DNA of 64,000 bases from CAXBBB01 sp963793245 (GCA_963793245.1 CAWBZG010000002.1:1240001-1304000), one strand, 5' to 3'. Shown: positions 18,862 through 28,896, counted from the stretch's first letter. Translations and numbers: made by a program. Notes: generated from the letters alone by a model not told the origin.

Positions 18862-20037
18862 TTATCCCGCGATGAACCGCATCAGCGTGGCCGTCAGCCA
18901 TCCGGCGTAGATGCCGACGGCATAGCCCGCGACGGCGAGGAGCAGGCCGACGGGCGGTAGCGCCCGGTGGTACACGCCAGCGACGACGGGAGCGCTCGCT
19001 GGTCCGCCGATATTCGCCATGCTCGACACGGCGACGAGGGCGAGCGGTGCGCGCAGCAGACGGGCGACGCCAAACAGGACCAGCACGTGAATCGCGATCC
19101 AGACCAGCCCCGCTCCCAAATACGCCGGTGCGTCGAGGACGGCGCGCAAGTTTGCTTGGGCGCCAATCGATGCGAGCAGGATGTATAGCGCATACGACCC
19201 GACAATGCCGCCGCCCCCTCGCTCGACCTCGCGTAGCCGGGTGAAGCTGAGCGCCAAGCCGACCGTGACGACGAGTAGAATCGCCCATGTGCTAGAGGTG
19301 ATGATGGCGACACCATCGAACTCGACCGGCGGGATCATCGGCCCGACCCAGCGTCCCAGCGAGGCGGCGGCAAACCCCAGCGCAACGATCCACGCCAGCG
19401 ACGGCATGGTGACGACGGGCGGTCCGCTCTGATCTTGGGCGGCACGGGCGTAGAGGCGTTCGAGTAACTCGGTCTTGGCTCCTGTGAAGCGGTCGAAGCG
19501 GTCCTGGTAACCGCTGACGAACATCAGCACGCCAGCCCAGCCGTACCCCACGACGGTGTCGACGACGATAGCCGGACTCATCACGCTCGCCGGTGCGCCG
19601 ACCATCTGCTGAATCGCGACCATGTTGGCCGTTCCGCCGATCCACGAACCCGACAGCGCCGCCAGTCCCATCCACGCGTCGCCGGGAAGGAACGGCTGGA
19701 AGATGAGCAGCGCGATAGGACCGCCAATGACAATGCCCAGCGTCCCGGCGAGCATCGTCATCAAGGCGAGCGGGCCGAGCCTCAGGATCGCGGGTACGTC
19801 GGCCGTCACCATCAGTAGGAAGAGGGCGACGAGCAGTCCGTAGCGCGAGAACCACGTGTAGACGGGCGACGTCTCGGGCAGAATCCCAGCCGTCGTCAGC
19901 AGCATTGGAGTAAAGTAGACGAACAAGACGGCAGGCAGGCGTTTGAAAAACCCCTCGAAGCGTGGTAACGTGCTGACCCACAACACCAACCCCGTCGACA
20001 CAATCAGAATGGTGACTACAAACAACGGATCGGACAT
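18862..20037 (-). CDS. DUF819-family integral membrane protein
   Basis: A 391-residue polytopic membrane protein with about ten hydrophobic segments. SGSWIGGTANMVAIQQMVGA and VSSMANIGGPASAPVVAG are repeated-style half-membrane loops typical of the DUF819/YjcL family, thought to resemble transporters. The substrate is unknown. The frame is open upstream to 20226, but MSDPLFVVTILIV (ATG at 20035-20037) is the natural start; it shares CATG with the divergent lipoprotein gene. Confidence 0.8.
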   Translation of the reverse strand: MSDPLFVVTILIVSTGLVLWVSTLPRFEGFFKRLPAVLFVYFTPMLLTTAGILPETSPVYTWFSRYGLLVALFLLMVTADVPAILRLGPLALMTMLAGTLGIVIGGPIALLIFQPFLPGDAWMGLAALSGSWIGGTANMVAIQQMVGAPASVMSPAIVVDTVVGYGWAGVLMFVSGYQDRFDRFTGAKTELLERLYARAAQDQSGPPVVTMPSLAWIVALGFAAASLGRWVGPMIPPVEFDGVAIITSSTWAILLVVTVGLALSFTRLREVERGGGGIVGSYALYILLASIGAQANLRAVLDAPAYLGAGLVWIAIHVLVLFGVARLLRAPLALVAVSSMANIGGPASAPVVAGVYHRALPPVGLLLAVAGYAVGIYAGWLTATLMRFIAG

Positions 20038-20866
20038 GCGCGGCAACAGAGTAGGGAAGAGCGCCCATGATACGAGCAGGTACCTCGCCATAGCGCTACT
20101 GATCGCTTTAGCTTCTGCCTGCGGTCGACCGCCTGACCCGCTCGCGCACGTCGATATTGCAGTTCTGCACGAGTCGCCATCGGACGATGCGATCTTGATG
20201 CTCAACCTCCACGAGAACGAGAGCACCTCGGTCGAGGCCGCTCAGCGCTACCTCGCGACGTCGAACATCGCAGATCGCATTCGGCTCGTCGCGCTGCGTC
20301 ACGACGGCGAGCGCAACGTGACGTTCAGCACAGAAGGGGAGACGTTTCGCTTCGACCCCAACCGCATGTTTTCCGACATTGGCGCGCTGGCATCGATCAC
20401 CGCGCTATCGGACACCGTCGACTCGACTGAGCCAACTACTGCAACGCCCTTCGCTCGGTCGTTGGCTCAGCGCGTCAGCGAGATGGGACGCTTAGGCCGA
20501 ACGCCATACATCGTCGCGCTACACAACAACACCGACGCCAACTACCAGTCGACCAGCTACCTACCCGACAGCATTTACGCTGACGAAGCCTCCGCCGTGT
20601 CGATCAACCCGGAACGCGATCCTGACGACTTCTTTTTCGTCACCGAGCAGGCCTTATTCGATCAACTCGCTGCTTTAGGCTTCAACGTGGTGTTGCAAGC
20701 GCCAGTAGGAGAGGCCACTGACGATGGGTCGCTCTCGGTCTATGCAGGAGCGAACAGAATCGGATACGTGAACGTCGAGGCACAACACGGACATCTCGAC
20801 GAACAAGTCGCGATGCTTGAAGCATTAATGCCGTTATTGCAAAATAACTTGCAACCCTCGCTGTAG
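20036..20866 (+). CDS. putative M14-like peptidase lipoprotein
   Basis: A 276-residue protein with a lipoprotein signal (RYLAIALLIALASAC). The segments MLNLHENESTSVEAA (an H-x-x-E pattern), DPNRMFSDIGA and GYVNVEAQHGH (a possible catalytic Glu) recall zinc carboxypeptidase or deacylase-like folds. The assignment is inference from these patterns, not a firm family match. Its 3' end overlaps the convergent M24 peptidase gene by 33 nt, and that overlap holds a CCGTTATTGCA copy. Confidence 0.55.
   Translation: MRGNRVGKSAHDTSRYLAIALLIALASACGRPPDPLAHVDIAVLHESPSDDAILMLNLHENESTSVEAAQRYLATSNIADRIRLVALRHDGERNVTFSTEGETFRFDPNRMFSDIGALASITALSDTVDSTEPTTATPFARSLAQRVSEMGRLGRTPYIVALHNNTDANYQSTSYLPDSIYADEASAVSINPERDPDDFFFVTEQALFDQLAALGFNVVLQAPVGEATDDGSLSVYAGANRIGYVNVEAQHGHLDEQVAMLEALMPLLQNNLQPSL
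20831..20841 (+). repeat. CCGTTATTGCA motif, copy 4
   Basis: Exact 11-mer on the plus strand. It encodes Pro-Leu-Leu-Gln of the lipoprotein and, on the other strand, contains the TAA stop of the M24 peptidase gene. It points rightward. Confidence 0.75.
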
Positions 20867-21955
20867 GCTGGTAAGCGAGCGAGCGCCGTCGGCCTCCATA
20901 ATCATGTCATCCTCAATGCGGACACCGCCCAGGCCGGGGAGGTAGATGCCGGGTTCGATAGTGAAGCAGTGGCCGGGGAGAAGCGGCACATCGTTTCCGT
21001 CGCGGATATAGGGTTCTTCATGTGCTTCCAGGCCCATACCGTGGCCGGTGCGGTGAACGAAGCGCTCCCCGTAGCCTGCGCGTTCGATCACGGCTCGCGT
21101 AGCACGGTCGACATCATGAGCGGTGGCTCCGGTGACAGAGGCTGCGCGTCCGGCGGCGTTGGCATCGTCTACGACCTCAGCGATGCGGGCAACTTCTTCG
21201 GGCACCTCTCCGGCGGCGTACACACGCGTCATGTCCGACACGTACCCGTCGACGCGTGCGCCCCAGTCGATCAGGATGATGTCGCCCCTACGAAGCGCAC
21301 GTGTGGAGGGCGAGGCGTGGGGGTTGGAACTGTTCTCTCCGAACGAGACGATGGGAGGGAAGGGCAGGTGCAGGCTGCTTCCGCCTTCGAGCAAGTTGAT
21401 AATCAGGTGTTGGGCGAGTTGCTGCTCGGTATCGCCGTATTCCAGCGTATCTAGCGCATCGCTGGCCGCGCGTTCGGCGACGCGGACGGCACGCTCGATG
21501 GAGGCGACTTCGGCTTCGTCTTTTCGGCTCCGAACCTCGCCCACCACCTCGTCAGCCGGGATAACCTGAGTCGTGATGCCTCGCCGCTCGCTCGCCTGTC
21601 GGATCATCTCGAGTTCGAGCAGGCGCACGTTGCGAGCCTCTCCGCCGATCTTTCCTCCCAACAAGCCGACTGACTCCATCGCCTTGCCAAATGCGTCGGG
21701 CCACGTGTCGACCCGCTCGTCGTATCCGAACGCTTGCATCTCGAACGGCGCCTGCTCCAGCTTCTGCAGTTCGAGGTTCGGGACGACGACGGCTGCATCG
21801 CCCCCTAAGTTGACGAACACGAGGACGGGACGCTCCATCAGGTGGAAGTCGAGTCCGGTCAGATACGTCAGCGTTGGGCCAGGGTTGACGACTAAGCCGT
21901 CGAGTCCGGCGGAGGTGGCGGCTGCGGCGAGGCGAGATTTGCGGTCGGAATGCAC
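20834..21955 (-). CDS. M24-family Xaa-Pro aminopeptidase
   Basis: A 373-residue metallopeptidase with the creatinase/prolidase architecture. The N-terminal domain (residues 1-135) includes LTYLTGLDFHLMERP. The pita-bread domain supplies five metal ligands: Asp in LIDWGARVDGYVSDMTR (two), His in HRTGHGMGLEAHE, and Glu in TIEPGIY and VRIEDD. It probably removes N-terminal residues preceding proline. It is divergent from the LolC/E gene. A second M24 enzyme is encoded at 41.6-42.7 kb. Confidence 0.9.
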   Translation of the reverse strand: MHSDRKSRLAAAATSAGLDGLVVNPGPTLTYLTGLDFHLMERPVLVFVNLGGDAAVVVPNLELQKLEQAPFEMQAFGYDERVDTWPDAFGKAMESVGLLGGKIGGEARNVRLLELEMIRQASERRGITTQVIPADEVVGEVRSRKDEAEVASIERAVRVAERAASDALDTLEYGDTEQQLAQHLIINLLEGGSSLHLPFPPIVSFGENSSNPHASPSTRALRRGDIILIDWGARVDGYVSDMTRVYAAGEVPEEVARIAEVVDDANAAGRAASVTGATAHDVDRATRAVIERAGYGERFVHRTGHGMGLEAHEEPYIRDGNDVPLLPGHCFTIEPGIYLPGLGGVRIEDDMIMEADGARSLTSLQRGLQVILQ

Positions 21956-22048
21956 GGAGATGGGAGGGAGGTGTGAGGAAATGCTGGGGAGAAGCTAGGC
22001 ACGTGAGTAGCAGCCCGATCTTACCGACCTGTTCGCCGTCTGTTTTGT

Positions 22049-23296
22049 ATGCCCCGCACCTCGTCTCACTTTGCTCGATTTATCGCCCTGCGCTACTTGC
22101 GCGGCGTTGAGGGCGCGCAGAGTGGCGGACGCTTCTTGCGACTGGTGCTCTACGTGGCCGTGGGAGGCGTAGCGGTCGGCGTAGCGGCGCTGATGCTGGC
22201 GCTCGCCATCGTGCGGGGGTTTGCAGGCGAGGTCGAGCAGAAGATCGTCACGTTCGGTTCACACATTCAGGTGTCGAGCCTGCGGGATGCTCCGCTGGAC
22301 ACGACGGTCGTCGGCGAAGCCCAATTGCGCGCATTCCAGGGCGTCGAGACCGTCTCGCCGGTCGTGAGTGGGTTCGTCTTGTTACGCGGCTCGGACAAAG
22401 CCGACATCGACGGCGTCGTGTGCTGGGGGACCGACGTTCCACCCTCGCTGATGCGCGAAGCGATTCAGGAGGGCGCCTTCGCGACGCAATCGGACGATGG
22501 CTCACCCGGCATCGTCATCGGTAAGCGATTGGCGCGCAAAATGGACGTGCAGATCGGCGACAAGTTGACGGCGTTCTCGCCTCCGGCGACCGGCGGCGGC
22601 ATCGGTAGAACGGCTCAGGCACGGTCGTTCGTGGTGACGGGACTGTACGAGACCTTCCTGTCGGACTTCGACGAGTTGTACGTCTTTACGTCCGAAACCG
22701 ACGCTCGCAAACTGCTCAGCGTCCCGTTCGGCCAGATCACCCGCTTTGACCTGACACTGACCGACGTGCAACAGGCCTACGAAAGGTCGCGCGCGTTGGA
22801 AGCGGAGTTCGGCTTTCCCGTTCTCGCGCAAACCGTGTTCGAGTTGTATGCCAACCTGTTCGCGTGGATCGACTTACAGCAGAGTATCGTGCCACTGGTG
22901 ATCGGCATTCTGGTTGTGGTGGCGGCGTTCAACCTGATCGGCATCTTGTTCATGCTCGTGCTTGAAAAGACGTCCGAAGTCGCCGTGTTGACGAGTCTGG
23001 GCGCGACGCCTGCTCAAGTGCGACGTGTGTTCTTGCTGCTCGGATTGCTCGTCGGCGTCGGCGGCGCGCTGATCGGCGTCGGCATCGCGGTCGTTGTGGG
23101 CGTGTTACAGCAGCAGTTCGGGTTCATTCCGCTTCCGCCCGAAGCCTATTTCTTGGATCACGCGCCGGTAGATTTTGCGTGGTTGGACTTCGTGATCGTA
23201 CCCGTCATTGCCATCGTGCTGAGTACGGCGTCGGCGTATCTGCCTGCGCGGTGGGCTGCCAAAGCCGATCCTGTTCGAGCGCTGCGGTTTGCGTGA
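22049..23296 (+). CDS. LolC/LolE-type ABC transporter permease
   Basis: A 415-residue FtsX-family permease. It has an N-terminal RYLRG amphipathic motif, TM1 at about 30-52, a large periplasmic MacB-like domain (about 55-270), and three C-terminal TMs with the EKTSEVAVLTSLGATPAQVRRVF coupling segment. This is the layout of the lipoprotein-release permeases LolC/LolE. No ATPase gene (lolD) is adjacent, so the partner must be elsewhere. Single-permease systems occur outside the enterics. Confidence 0.85.
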   Translation: MPRTSSHFARFIALRYLRGVEGAQSGGRFLRLVLYVAVGGVAVGVAALMLALAIVRGFAGEVEQKIVTFGSHIQVSSLRDAPLDTTVVGEAQLRAFQGVETVSPVVSGFVLLRGSDKADIDGVVCWGTDVPPSLMREAIQEGAFATQSDDGSPGIVIGKRLARKMDVQIGDKLTAFSPPATGGGIGRTAQARSFVVTGLYETFLSDFDELYVFTSETDARKLLSVPFGQITRFDLTLTDVQQAYERSRALEAEFGFPVLAQTVFELYANLFAWIDLQQSIVPLVIGILVVVAAFNLIGILFMLVLEKTSEVAVLTSLGATPAQVRRVFLLLGLLVGVGGALIGVGIAVVVGVLQQQFGFIPLPPEAYFLDHAPVDFAWLDFVIVPVIAIVLSTASAYLPARWAAKADPVRALRFA

Positions 23297-23367
23297 TAGA
23301 GCGTGCGTGAACCTGCGCCGTGTCGCATGAGTTTGCACTGTTCCTCCTCACCCAACTTCAACCGACT

Positions 23368-23838
23368 ATGTCTATCCAGACCGGCCAAGCTGCTCCCGAC
23401 TTCACCCTTCACACCGACGCGATGGAGCCGTGGACGCTCAGCGAACAGCGCGGCCACCCCGTACTTCTGCTGTTCTTCCCCGGTGCCTTCACGAGCGTGT
23501 GCACGACTGAACTCAATACGGTCAACAACGACAACGAGCGGTACCAAGGCGCTGGCGTTCAGGTCGTCGGCATCTCGACCGATTCACCCTTTACCCTAGC
23601 TGAGTTCAAAAAAGCGCAAGGCCTCAACTTCCCTCTGCTGAGCGATCACGACGGCGAAGTCTCGCAGTCCTACGGAGCCAAGTACGACGGTGATTTCACC
23701 CCTATGAAGCTGTCTCGCATCTCCAAGCGGTCGGCTTTCCTCGTTGGAGCCGACGGCAACGTGAAGTACGCCGAAGTCCTCGAAAACGCAGGCGAAATGC
23801 CCAACTTCGACGCCATCCACACGGCGATGGGCAGCTAA
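23368..23838 (+). CDS. peroxiredoxin (AhpC/TSA, AhpE or PrxQ type)
   Basis: A 156-residue thiol peroxidase. The peroxidatic Cys45 is in FFPGAFTSVCTTEL (pattern PxxxTxxC), and the later FLVGADGNVKYAE strand fits the fold. No CxxxxC pair is present, so it is not a classical PrxQ; the mechanism may be one-Cys or use a partner thiol. An upstream in-frame Met at 23320 is less likely than MSIQTGQAAPDF. Confidence 0.9.
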   Translation: MSIQTGQAAPDFTLHTDAMEPWTLSEQRGHPVLLLFFPGAFTSVCTTELNTVNNDNERYQGAGVQVVGISTDSPFTLAEFKKAQGLNFPLLSDHDGEVSQSYGAKYDGDFTPMKLSRISKRSAFLVGADGNVKYAEVLENAGEMPNFDAIHTAMGS

Positions 23839-23900
23839 CGTCCAACTCTGCTCCTACCGCGCTTCACCTGTGATGGCAGGACCAGAGTGCAGAGCACATA

Positions 23901-23940
23901 CCGCCTCGTCTGCGTCTTTTACTGGTCGTGGGCGAGGCGG
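23901..23940 (-). terminator. hairpin at the end of purC
   Basis: ccgcctcg (23901-23908) pairs with cgaggcgg (23933-23940) around a 24-nt loop. It overlaps the last codons of purC and lacks a clear U-run, so the terminator role is weakly supported. Confidence 0.3.
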
Positions 23941-24872
23941 TTTAGCGTTTGGGCAACAGGCCGCGTGTCCGGCTCGAACGTGTGTCCGGTCAGCGTTTCG
24001 TAGAGTTCGACGTAGCGCTTGCCGACTTCGACCCGGAAGTCGTTGGTCAGATCGGGCATCGCCTCTCCCTCGCGGCCTTGGAAGCCGTTGTCCATCAGCC
24101 ATTCGCGAACGAACTCTTTGCTCAGCTGTCGCTGGGGTGTGCCAGACGACAACCGCTCTTCGTACCCATCGGCGTAGTAATACCGCGAGCTGTCGGGCGT
24201 GTGGATTTCGTCGATGACGCGGAGTTGGGCGTCGTTGTCGAGTCCGAACTCATATTTGGTGTCGACGAGAATCAAACCGCGTTCAGACGCCGATTCGCTA
24301 CCGCGTGCAAAGAGCAGGAGGGAGGCGTTATGGGCTTCGTCGAACCGCTCTTGGGTAAGGATGCCCCGAGCGACAATCTCTTGAGCCGATATGTCCTCGT
24401 CGTGCCCCTGCTCGGCTTTGGTTGCAGGAGTGAGGAGGGGGGCGGGCAGGCGTTCGCCCTCGCGTAGTCCGTCGGGAAGCGTCATGCCGCACAGTTCGCG
24501 CCCGCCCTCACGGTAGACACGCCATGCGTGACCAGCAAGGTAGCCGCGGACGACGAACTCGATGGGGTAGGGCGTGCAGCGATGTGCCACCGTCACGTTC
24601 CCATGAGGCACGTCGCGGACGTGATGGGGCACTAGACCTTCGATCTGAGCGAACGCGTATTGAGCTACACGCGTGAGCACTTGCCCCTTGTAGGGAATTG
24701 TCTGGCGCAACACGTGATCGAATGCCGAGATGCGATCCGACGCCACCAACACCACGCGGTCTACGTCGGTGTACACGTCGCGGACTTTGCCGTCGTATCG
24801 TACGCCTAGTCCTGCGGCATCTGTCTTTTCTATGCCGTTGCCCAACCCCCAGGTCCACTGTTCGTCTGTCAC
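23919..24872 (-). CDS. purC: SAICAR synthetase
   Basis: Phosphoribosylaminoimidazole-succinocarboxamide synthase, joining aspartate to CAIR in purine synthesis. The 317-residue protein has GKVRDVY, LVASDRISAFDHVL, EFVVRGYLAGHAW, ILVDTKYEFG, and DEIHTPDSSRYY. The length fits the eukaryote-like single-domain type. It is the third gene of a minus-strand set (ThiD-like, LacI, PurC) and overlaps the LacI gene by 4 nt. No other pur genes are here. Confidence 0.95.
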   Translation of the reverse strand: MTDEQWTWGLGNGIEKTDAAGLGVRYDGKVRDVYTDVDRVVLVASDRISAFDHVLRQTIPYKGQVLTRVAQYAFAQIEGLVPHHVRDVPHGNVTVAHRCTPYPIEFVVRGYLAGHAWRVYREGGRELCGMTLPDGLREGERLPAPLLTPATKAEQGHDEDISAQEIVARGILTQERFDEAHNASLLLFARGSESASERGLILVDTKYEFGLDNDAQLRVIDEIHTPDSSRYYYADGYEERLSSGTPQRQLSKEFVREWLMDNGFQGREGEAMPDLTNDFRVEVGKRYVELYETLTGHTFEPDTRPVAQTLNRLAHDQ

Positions 24873-25906
24873 GGCTGCTCCTCCCGCTGAGACGATTGGC
24901 GGACTTCGAGCGTCGGCGTGATGACGTGTTGAACGGCCTCGTTGCTTCCACCCGGCTCCATCAACTCGAACAACCGCTTCATCGCATTACTCCCAGTCGC
25001 TCGCATGTGCTGGTTTATGCTGGTCAGGCCGATATAGCGGCTCGCCTTGATGTCGTCGTAGCCGACCAGGGCCACGTCTTCGGGGACGCGCAGTCCTGCT
25101 TCTCGAAGGGCGAGCAGTGCACCCAGTGCGTGGACATCCGCAGCGCAGAAGATCGCCGAGAACGGCTGCCCGCTGTCGAGCAGCTTGCGTGTCGCCTCAT
25201 AGCCTGCTTCTTCGCTGAACCCCGCGTGTTTGGAAGTGTCGCCCGTAAAGACGAGTGACGGATCGTATGTCAGCCCGGCTTCGGTGATGGCGTCTTTGTA
25301 GCCTTCGAGACGACCACTTTGCAAGCTACTCGGCGACGACGACGTGATCTTGGCGATCTGACGGTGTCCCTGCGACAGCAGATGTTTGGCCGCGAGCATG
25401 CCTCCCGTATGGTCGTCCCACGTGTAGCTGTCGAAATCGGGGCGGCTGTGACCGACGAGGATAACCGGTGCGTGGAGCGCGTTGAGTTCGGACGACAGAT
25501 CGGTGTTGACCGGCATCCCGGCGAGGATCAGGCCGTCGACCGCTCCACGTTTGAGAAAGCGTATGAGCGTCCCGCGCGGCGCTGTCGACCCCAGATCGCA
25601 CAAGAGCAGATCGTATTCGCGCGTCATCAACTCGGTGCGAACGCCCTTGAGAAACTCGTTGTGAAACGGCGTCGTGAACGAAGGCAGGGCCACGCAGACA
25701 GAGCGTAACTGCTTCTGCGCCAGCGATTTAGCGGTCCGGTCCGGACGAAACTGCAACGAGTCGATCGCGCTGAGCACACGCTTCCGCGTTGGCTCCGAAA
25801 CGTCGGGCGATGAGTTGAGCACGCGCGACACCGTCGAGATCGCGACGCCCGCCATTTCAGCGACGTCGTAGATGGTCGTCTTTCCGGGCTTCTTGTTTCC
25901 GGGCAT
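24869..25906 (-). CDS. LacI-family transcriptional regulator
   Basis: A 345-residue repressor with an N-terminal helix-turn-helix TIYDVAEMAGVAISTVSRVLN (residues 11-31), the hinge FRPDRTAKSLAQ, and a periplasmic-binding-protein-like sensor domain with VALVGYDDIKASRY. The effector is unknown. The divergent MalK-type ATPase gene nearby suggests a sugar signal. It is placed between a ThiD-like kinase gene and purC with overlaps, so its own operon is mixed in function. Confidence 0.9.
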   Translation of the reverse strand: MPGNKKPGKTTIYDVAEMAGVAISTVSRVLNSSPDVSEPTRKRVLSAIDSLQFRPDRTAKSLAQKQLRSVCVALPSFTTPFHNEFLKGVRTELMTREYDLLLCDLGSTAPRGTLIRFLKRGAVDGLILAGMPVNTDLSSELNALHAPVILVGHSRPDFDSYTWDDHTGGMLAAKHLLSQGHRQIAKITSSSPSSLQSGRLEGYKDAITEAGLTYDPSLVFTGDTSKHAGFSEEAGYEATRKLLDSGQPFSAIFCAADVHALGALLALREAGLRVPEDVALVGYDDIKASRYIGLTSINQHMRATGSNAMKRLFELMEPGGSNEAVQHVITPTLEVRQSSQREEQP

Positions 25907-25917
25907 CGGCAGAGAGG

Positions 25918-26751
25918 TCAGCGCTCGCTCGGGGCGAACAGGTGAGAGGCGGCGGCAAAATACGCGGGCGCGCGAGCAGACTCCTCGCCGTCTGCTCGGT
26001 AGAGGCTCTGGCTAACAAAAGCTTTACCCGCTTGAATCGCGTCCGGCATCGCGTCCCCATCGACGAGCGATTTGAGAATGGCCATCGTCAGCGCGCTCGA
26101 AGCGCCGGTCACGTGCGGGCGGTCGAGCGGCGGCGCCTCGAAGAGTGCGAAGTCCTCGCCATCGTAATAGAGATCGTTGTGAAACGGATCGCCGTCTTCG
26201 GGACTGCTAAACTCCTGGCCGATGGCGCCGCACCGCAGCAGAATCCGCCGCGCGCCGCGCTTGTGCATCCGCTGGACGGCAACCTGCGCATCGTCCAGCG
26301 TTCCGATCTCCATACCGACGAGCAGTTGTGCGTCTTGCGCCCGAATCGTCACCAGATCGGGAAGTGGCATCCGCTCGGCGAGGAGTTCGCGCACGCGTCC
26401 GTCGGCCAGATCCTCGCCGGATGGTCCGCTGAGCGTAAGGTCGAGAATCAACGGACCACTCAGGTGCTGCCCCAGATGACGAAAGGCGATGTCGACCGTC
26501 GCCGGACTGCCCAGGATGCCGACGCGCGCCGCATTTGGGGTGTTGACGTTGAAGACGTGCTCGAGCTGCGCCGATACCGTGTCCGATGGTACTTCGAGCA
26601 GATCGGTGACGACCCCATCGCCGGCGACGATGAGTGACGTGCAAATCGGATAGGCTTCGCCACCCAATGCGCGGGTGGCGAGGATGTCGGCTGATAGGCC
26701 GCGTTCGATTCCGGGATAGAGCGCTCCGAGCGCGATGGGGTGAAAGGGCAT
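25918..26751 (-). CDS. ThiD-like phosphomethylpyrimidine kinase family protein, diverged
   Basis: A 277-residue ribokinase-fold protein with the ThiD order: GIERGLSADILATRALGG near the N-terminus, NAARVGILGSPATVD, a GPLILDLTLSG strand, and the final VTGASSALTMAILKSLVDG. The usual GxGC anion-hole cysteine seems to be Ala or Ser here, and the N-terminal SGGAGIQAD signature is altered, so the substrate may not be the thiamine pyrimidine. No thi genes are near. The gene heads the ThiD-like/LacI/purC run. Confidence 0.65.
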   Translation of the reverse strand: MPFHPIALGALYPGIERGLSADILATRALGGEAYPICTSLIVAGDGVVTDLLEVPSDTVSAQLEHVFNVNTPNAARVGILGSPATVDIAFRHLGQHLSGPLILDLTLSGPSGEDLADGRVRELLAERMPLPDLVTIRAQDAQLLVGMEIGTLDDAQVAVQRMHKRGARRILLRCGAIGQEFSSPEDGDPFHNDLYYDGEDFALFEAPPLDRPHVTGASSALTMAILKSLVDGDAMPDAIQAGKAFVSQSLYRADGEESARAPAYFAAASHLFAPSER

Positions 26752-26761
26752 GGCTTCGTGT

Positions 26762-26769
26762 TATCTTTG
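26762..26769 (+). promoter_or_regulatory. candidate -10 (TAnnTTTG) for the MalK-type gene
   Basis: TATCTTTG, 34 nt before the ATG at 26804, matches the Bacteroidota -7 consensus TAnnTTTG. A matching -33 TTG is not clear. Confidence 0.3.
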
Positions 26770-26803
26770 CGTTCCTGTTCTGCCGCACAATCTCCGCTAG
26801 CCC

Positions 26804-27925
<1,122 letters not shown>

Positions 27926-27935
27926 CTGTCCTCAG

Positions 27936-27965
27936 GCGGGCTAGACGTGTCTTCGCGTAGCCCGC
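27936..27965 (+). terminator. weak hairpin after the MalK-type gene
   Basis: gcgggcta (27936-27943) pairs with tagcccgc (27958-27965). There is no U-run, so it may be only a 3'-end stabilising structure. Confidence 0.35.
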
Positions 27966-28049
27966 TCACATGCGCCTGAAACCTCTCCGTTGTTGGATTG
28001 GGAGTCACGCTAGACGAACTCTCGTCTTCCTTTTTGAACTGCTGTCAGC

Positions 28050-28811
28050 ATGTCGCTACCCGAATTGTTCGAGATCGCGCTGACATTCTCGCTTCAATTT
28101 GTCCAGACTGCACCTCCTGATATAGGCGATTTGCTCTCGAACAGCATGCCTGAGGATGATGCAACCTTCGTCAGGGGATGGGATCGGCTTCTCGAGGTGC
28201 GAGTGGTGCTGCAGATTTGCGCCGACCTTGCGTTGGCTTTGGCGCTCGCGTCTACTATCGCTTTCCACCCTCGGCGCCGCGCAGCCGCCCTCAGTGCCGA
28301 GCAGATCGAATACCCGAAAACCGTTTTGCTCTATACGGTCGTCGGCACCATGATCGCCGCCATCGTTGTTCTTAGTCCACCAATGGCGCTCGTGGTGTTC
28401 GGCATCGGCGGACTGCTACGCTTCCGTACGGACCTAGGCACTGCTCATGCTACAGGCCACGTCATCCTCACCACGCTTGTAGGCGTAGCGTGCGGCTTGG
28501 GGCGCTATCCTATGGCGATTGTCGCCACGCTCGTAGGTTGGATCCTGATTTGGGCTTTGGAGCGGAATCGGCATTACAGACTTGTCGTCGATGGCGTCGC
28601 TTCTAAATCCTTCGAGCCTGCGATTGCGCTCTATCAGAATGTGTTGCAGCATCAAGGCTGGTCGATACGCGGGATCAAGCGAGAGTCTAGAAAGAAGCGC
28701 TTTGTGCTTTTTGTCCGAGGAAACGGTCAGCCACCGTACGCGCTCGCCGATGACCGGATAGCCGCATCGCAGGAAGACCTTCCTGGAGAGTCGTATTGGG
28801 AGGAGATTTGA
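28050..28811 (+). CDS. DUF4956-like membrane protein
   Basis: A 253-residue protein with four hydrophobic segments (about residues 58-75, 90-112, 114-122 with FGIGGLLRFRTDLG, and 130-165) followed by a soluble C-terminal alpha/beta part. The GIGGLLRFRT motif is typical of DUF4956/MgtC-like membrane proteins of unknown role. It ends 20 nt before the inverted repeat at 28831. Confidence 0.55.
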   Translation: MSLPELFEIALTFSLQFVQTAPPDIGDLLSNSMPEDDATFVRGWDRLLEVRVVLQICADLALALALASTIAFHPRRRAAALSAEQIEYPKTVLLYTVVGTMIAAIVVLSPPMALVVFGIGGLLRFRTDLGTAHATGHVILTTLVGVACGLGRYPMAIVATLVGWILIWALERNRHYRLVVDGVASKSFEPAIALYQNVLQHQGWSIRGIKRESRKKRFVLFVRGNGQPPYALADDRIAASQEDLPGESYWEEI

Positions 28812-28830
28812 GTCCAGAGAACCAAATATT

Positions 28831-28865
28831 ATCACCATCGATAAGGGAAACTTATCGATGGTGAT
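28831..28865. repeat. perfect inverted repeat upstream of the recombinase
   Basis: Two exact 15-bp arms, atcaccatcgataag and cttatcgatggtgat, around ggaaa. Written as a recombination site it is 11-bp arms ending ATAA...TTAT around a 7-nt core, the geometry of a tyrosine-recombinase crossover site. It has no U-run, so a terminator is unlikely. It could also be an operator for the recombinase gene, whose likely ATG is 31 nt further on. Confidence 0.65.
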
Positions 28866-28896
28866 GGGGTCACAAGTGGGTTCTGAATTGCCTCCT

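Noticed and set aside
20151..20162. tcgatattgcag as a further copy of the 11-mer motif
   Set aside because: Only attgca is shared; the CCGTT half is absent, so it was not counted.
28831..28865. Inverted repeat as an intrinsic terminator for the DUF4956 gene
   Set aside because: Neither strand has a U-run after the stem, and the arms are AT-mixed and perfectly symmetric, as in protein-binding or recombination sites.
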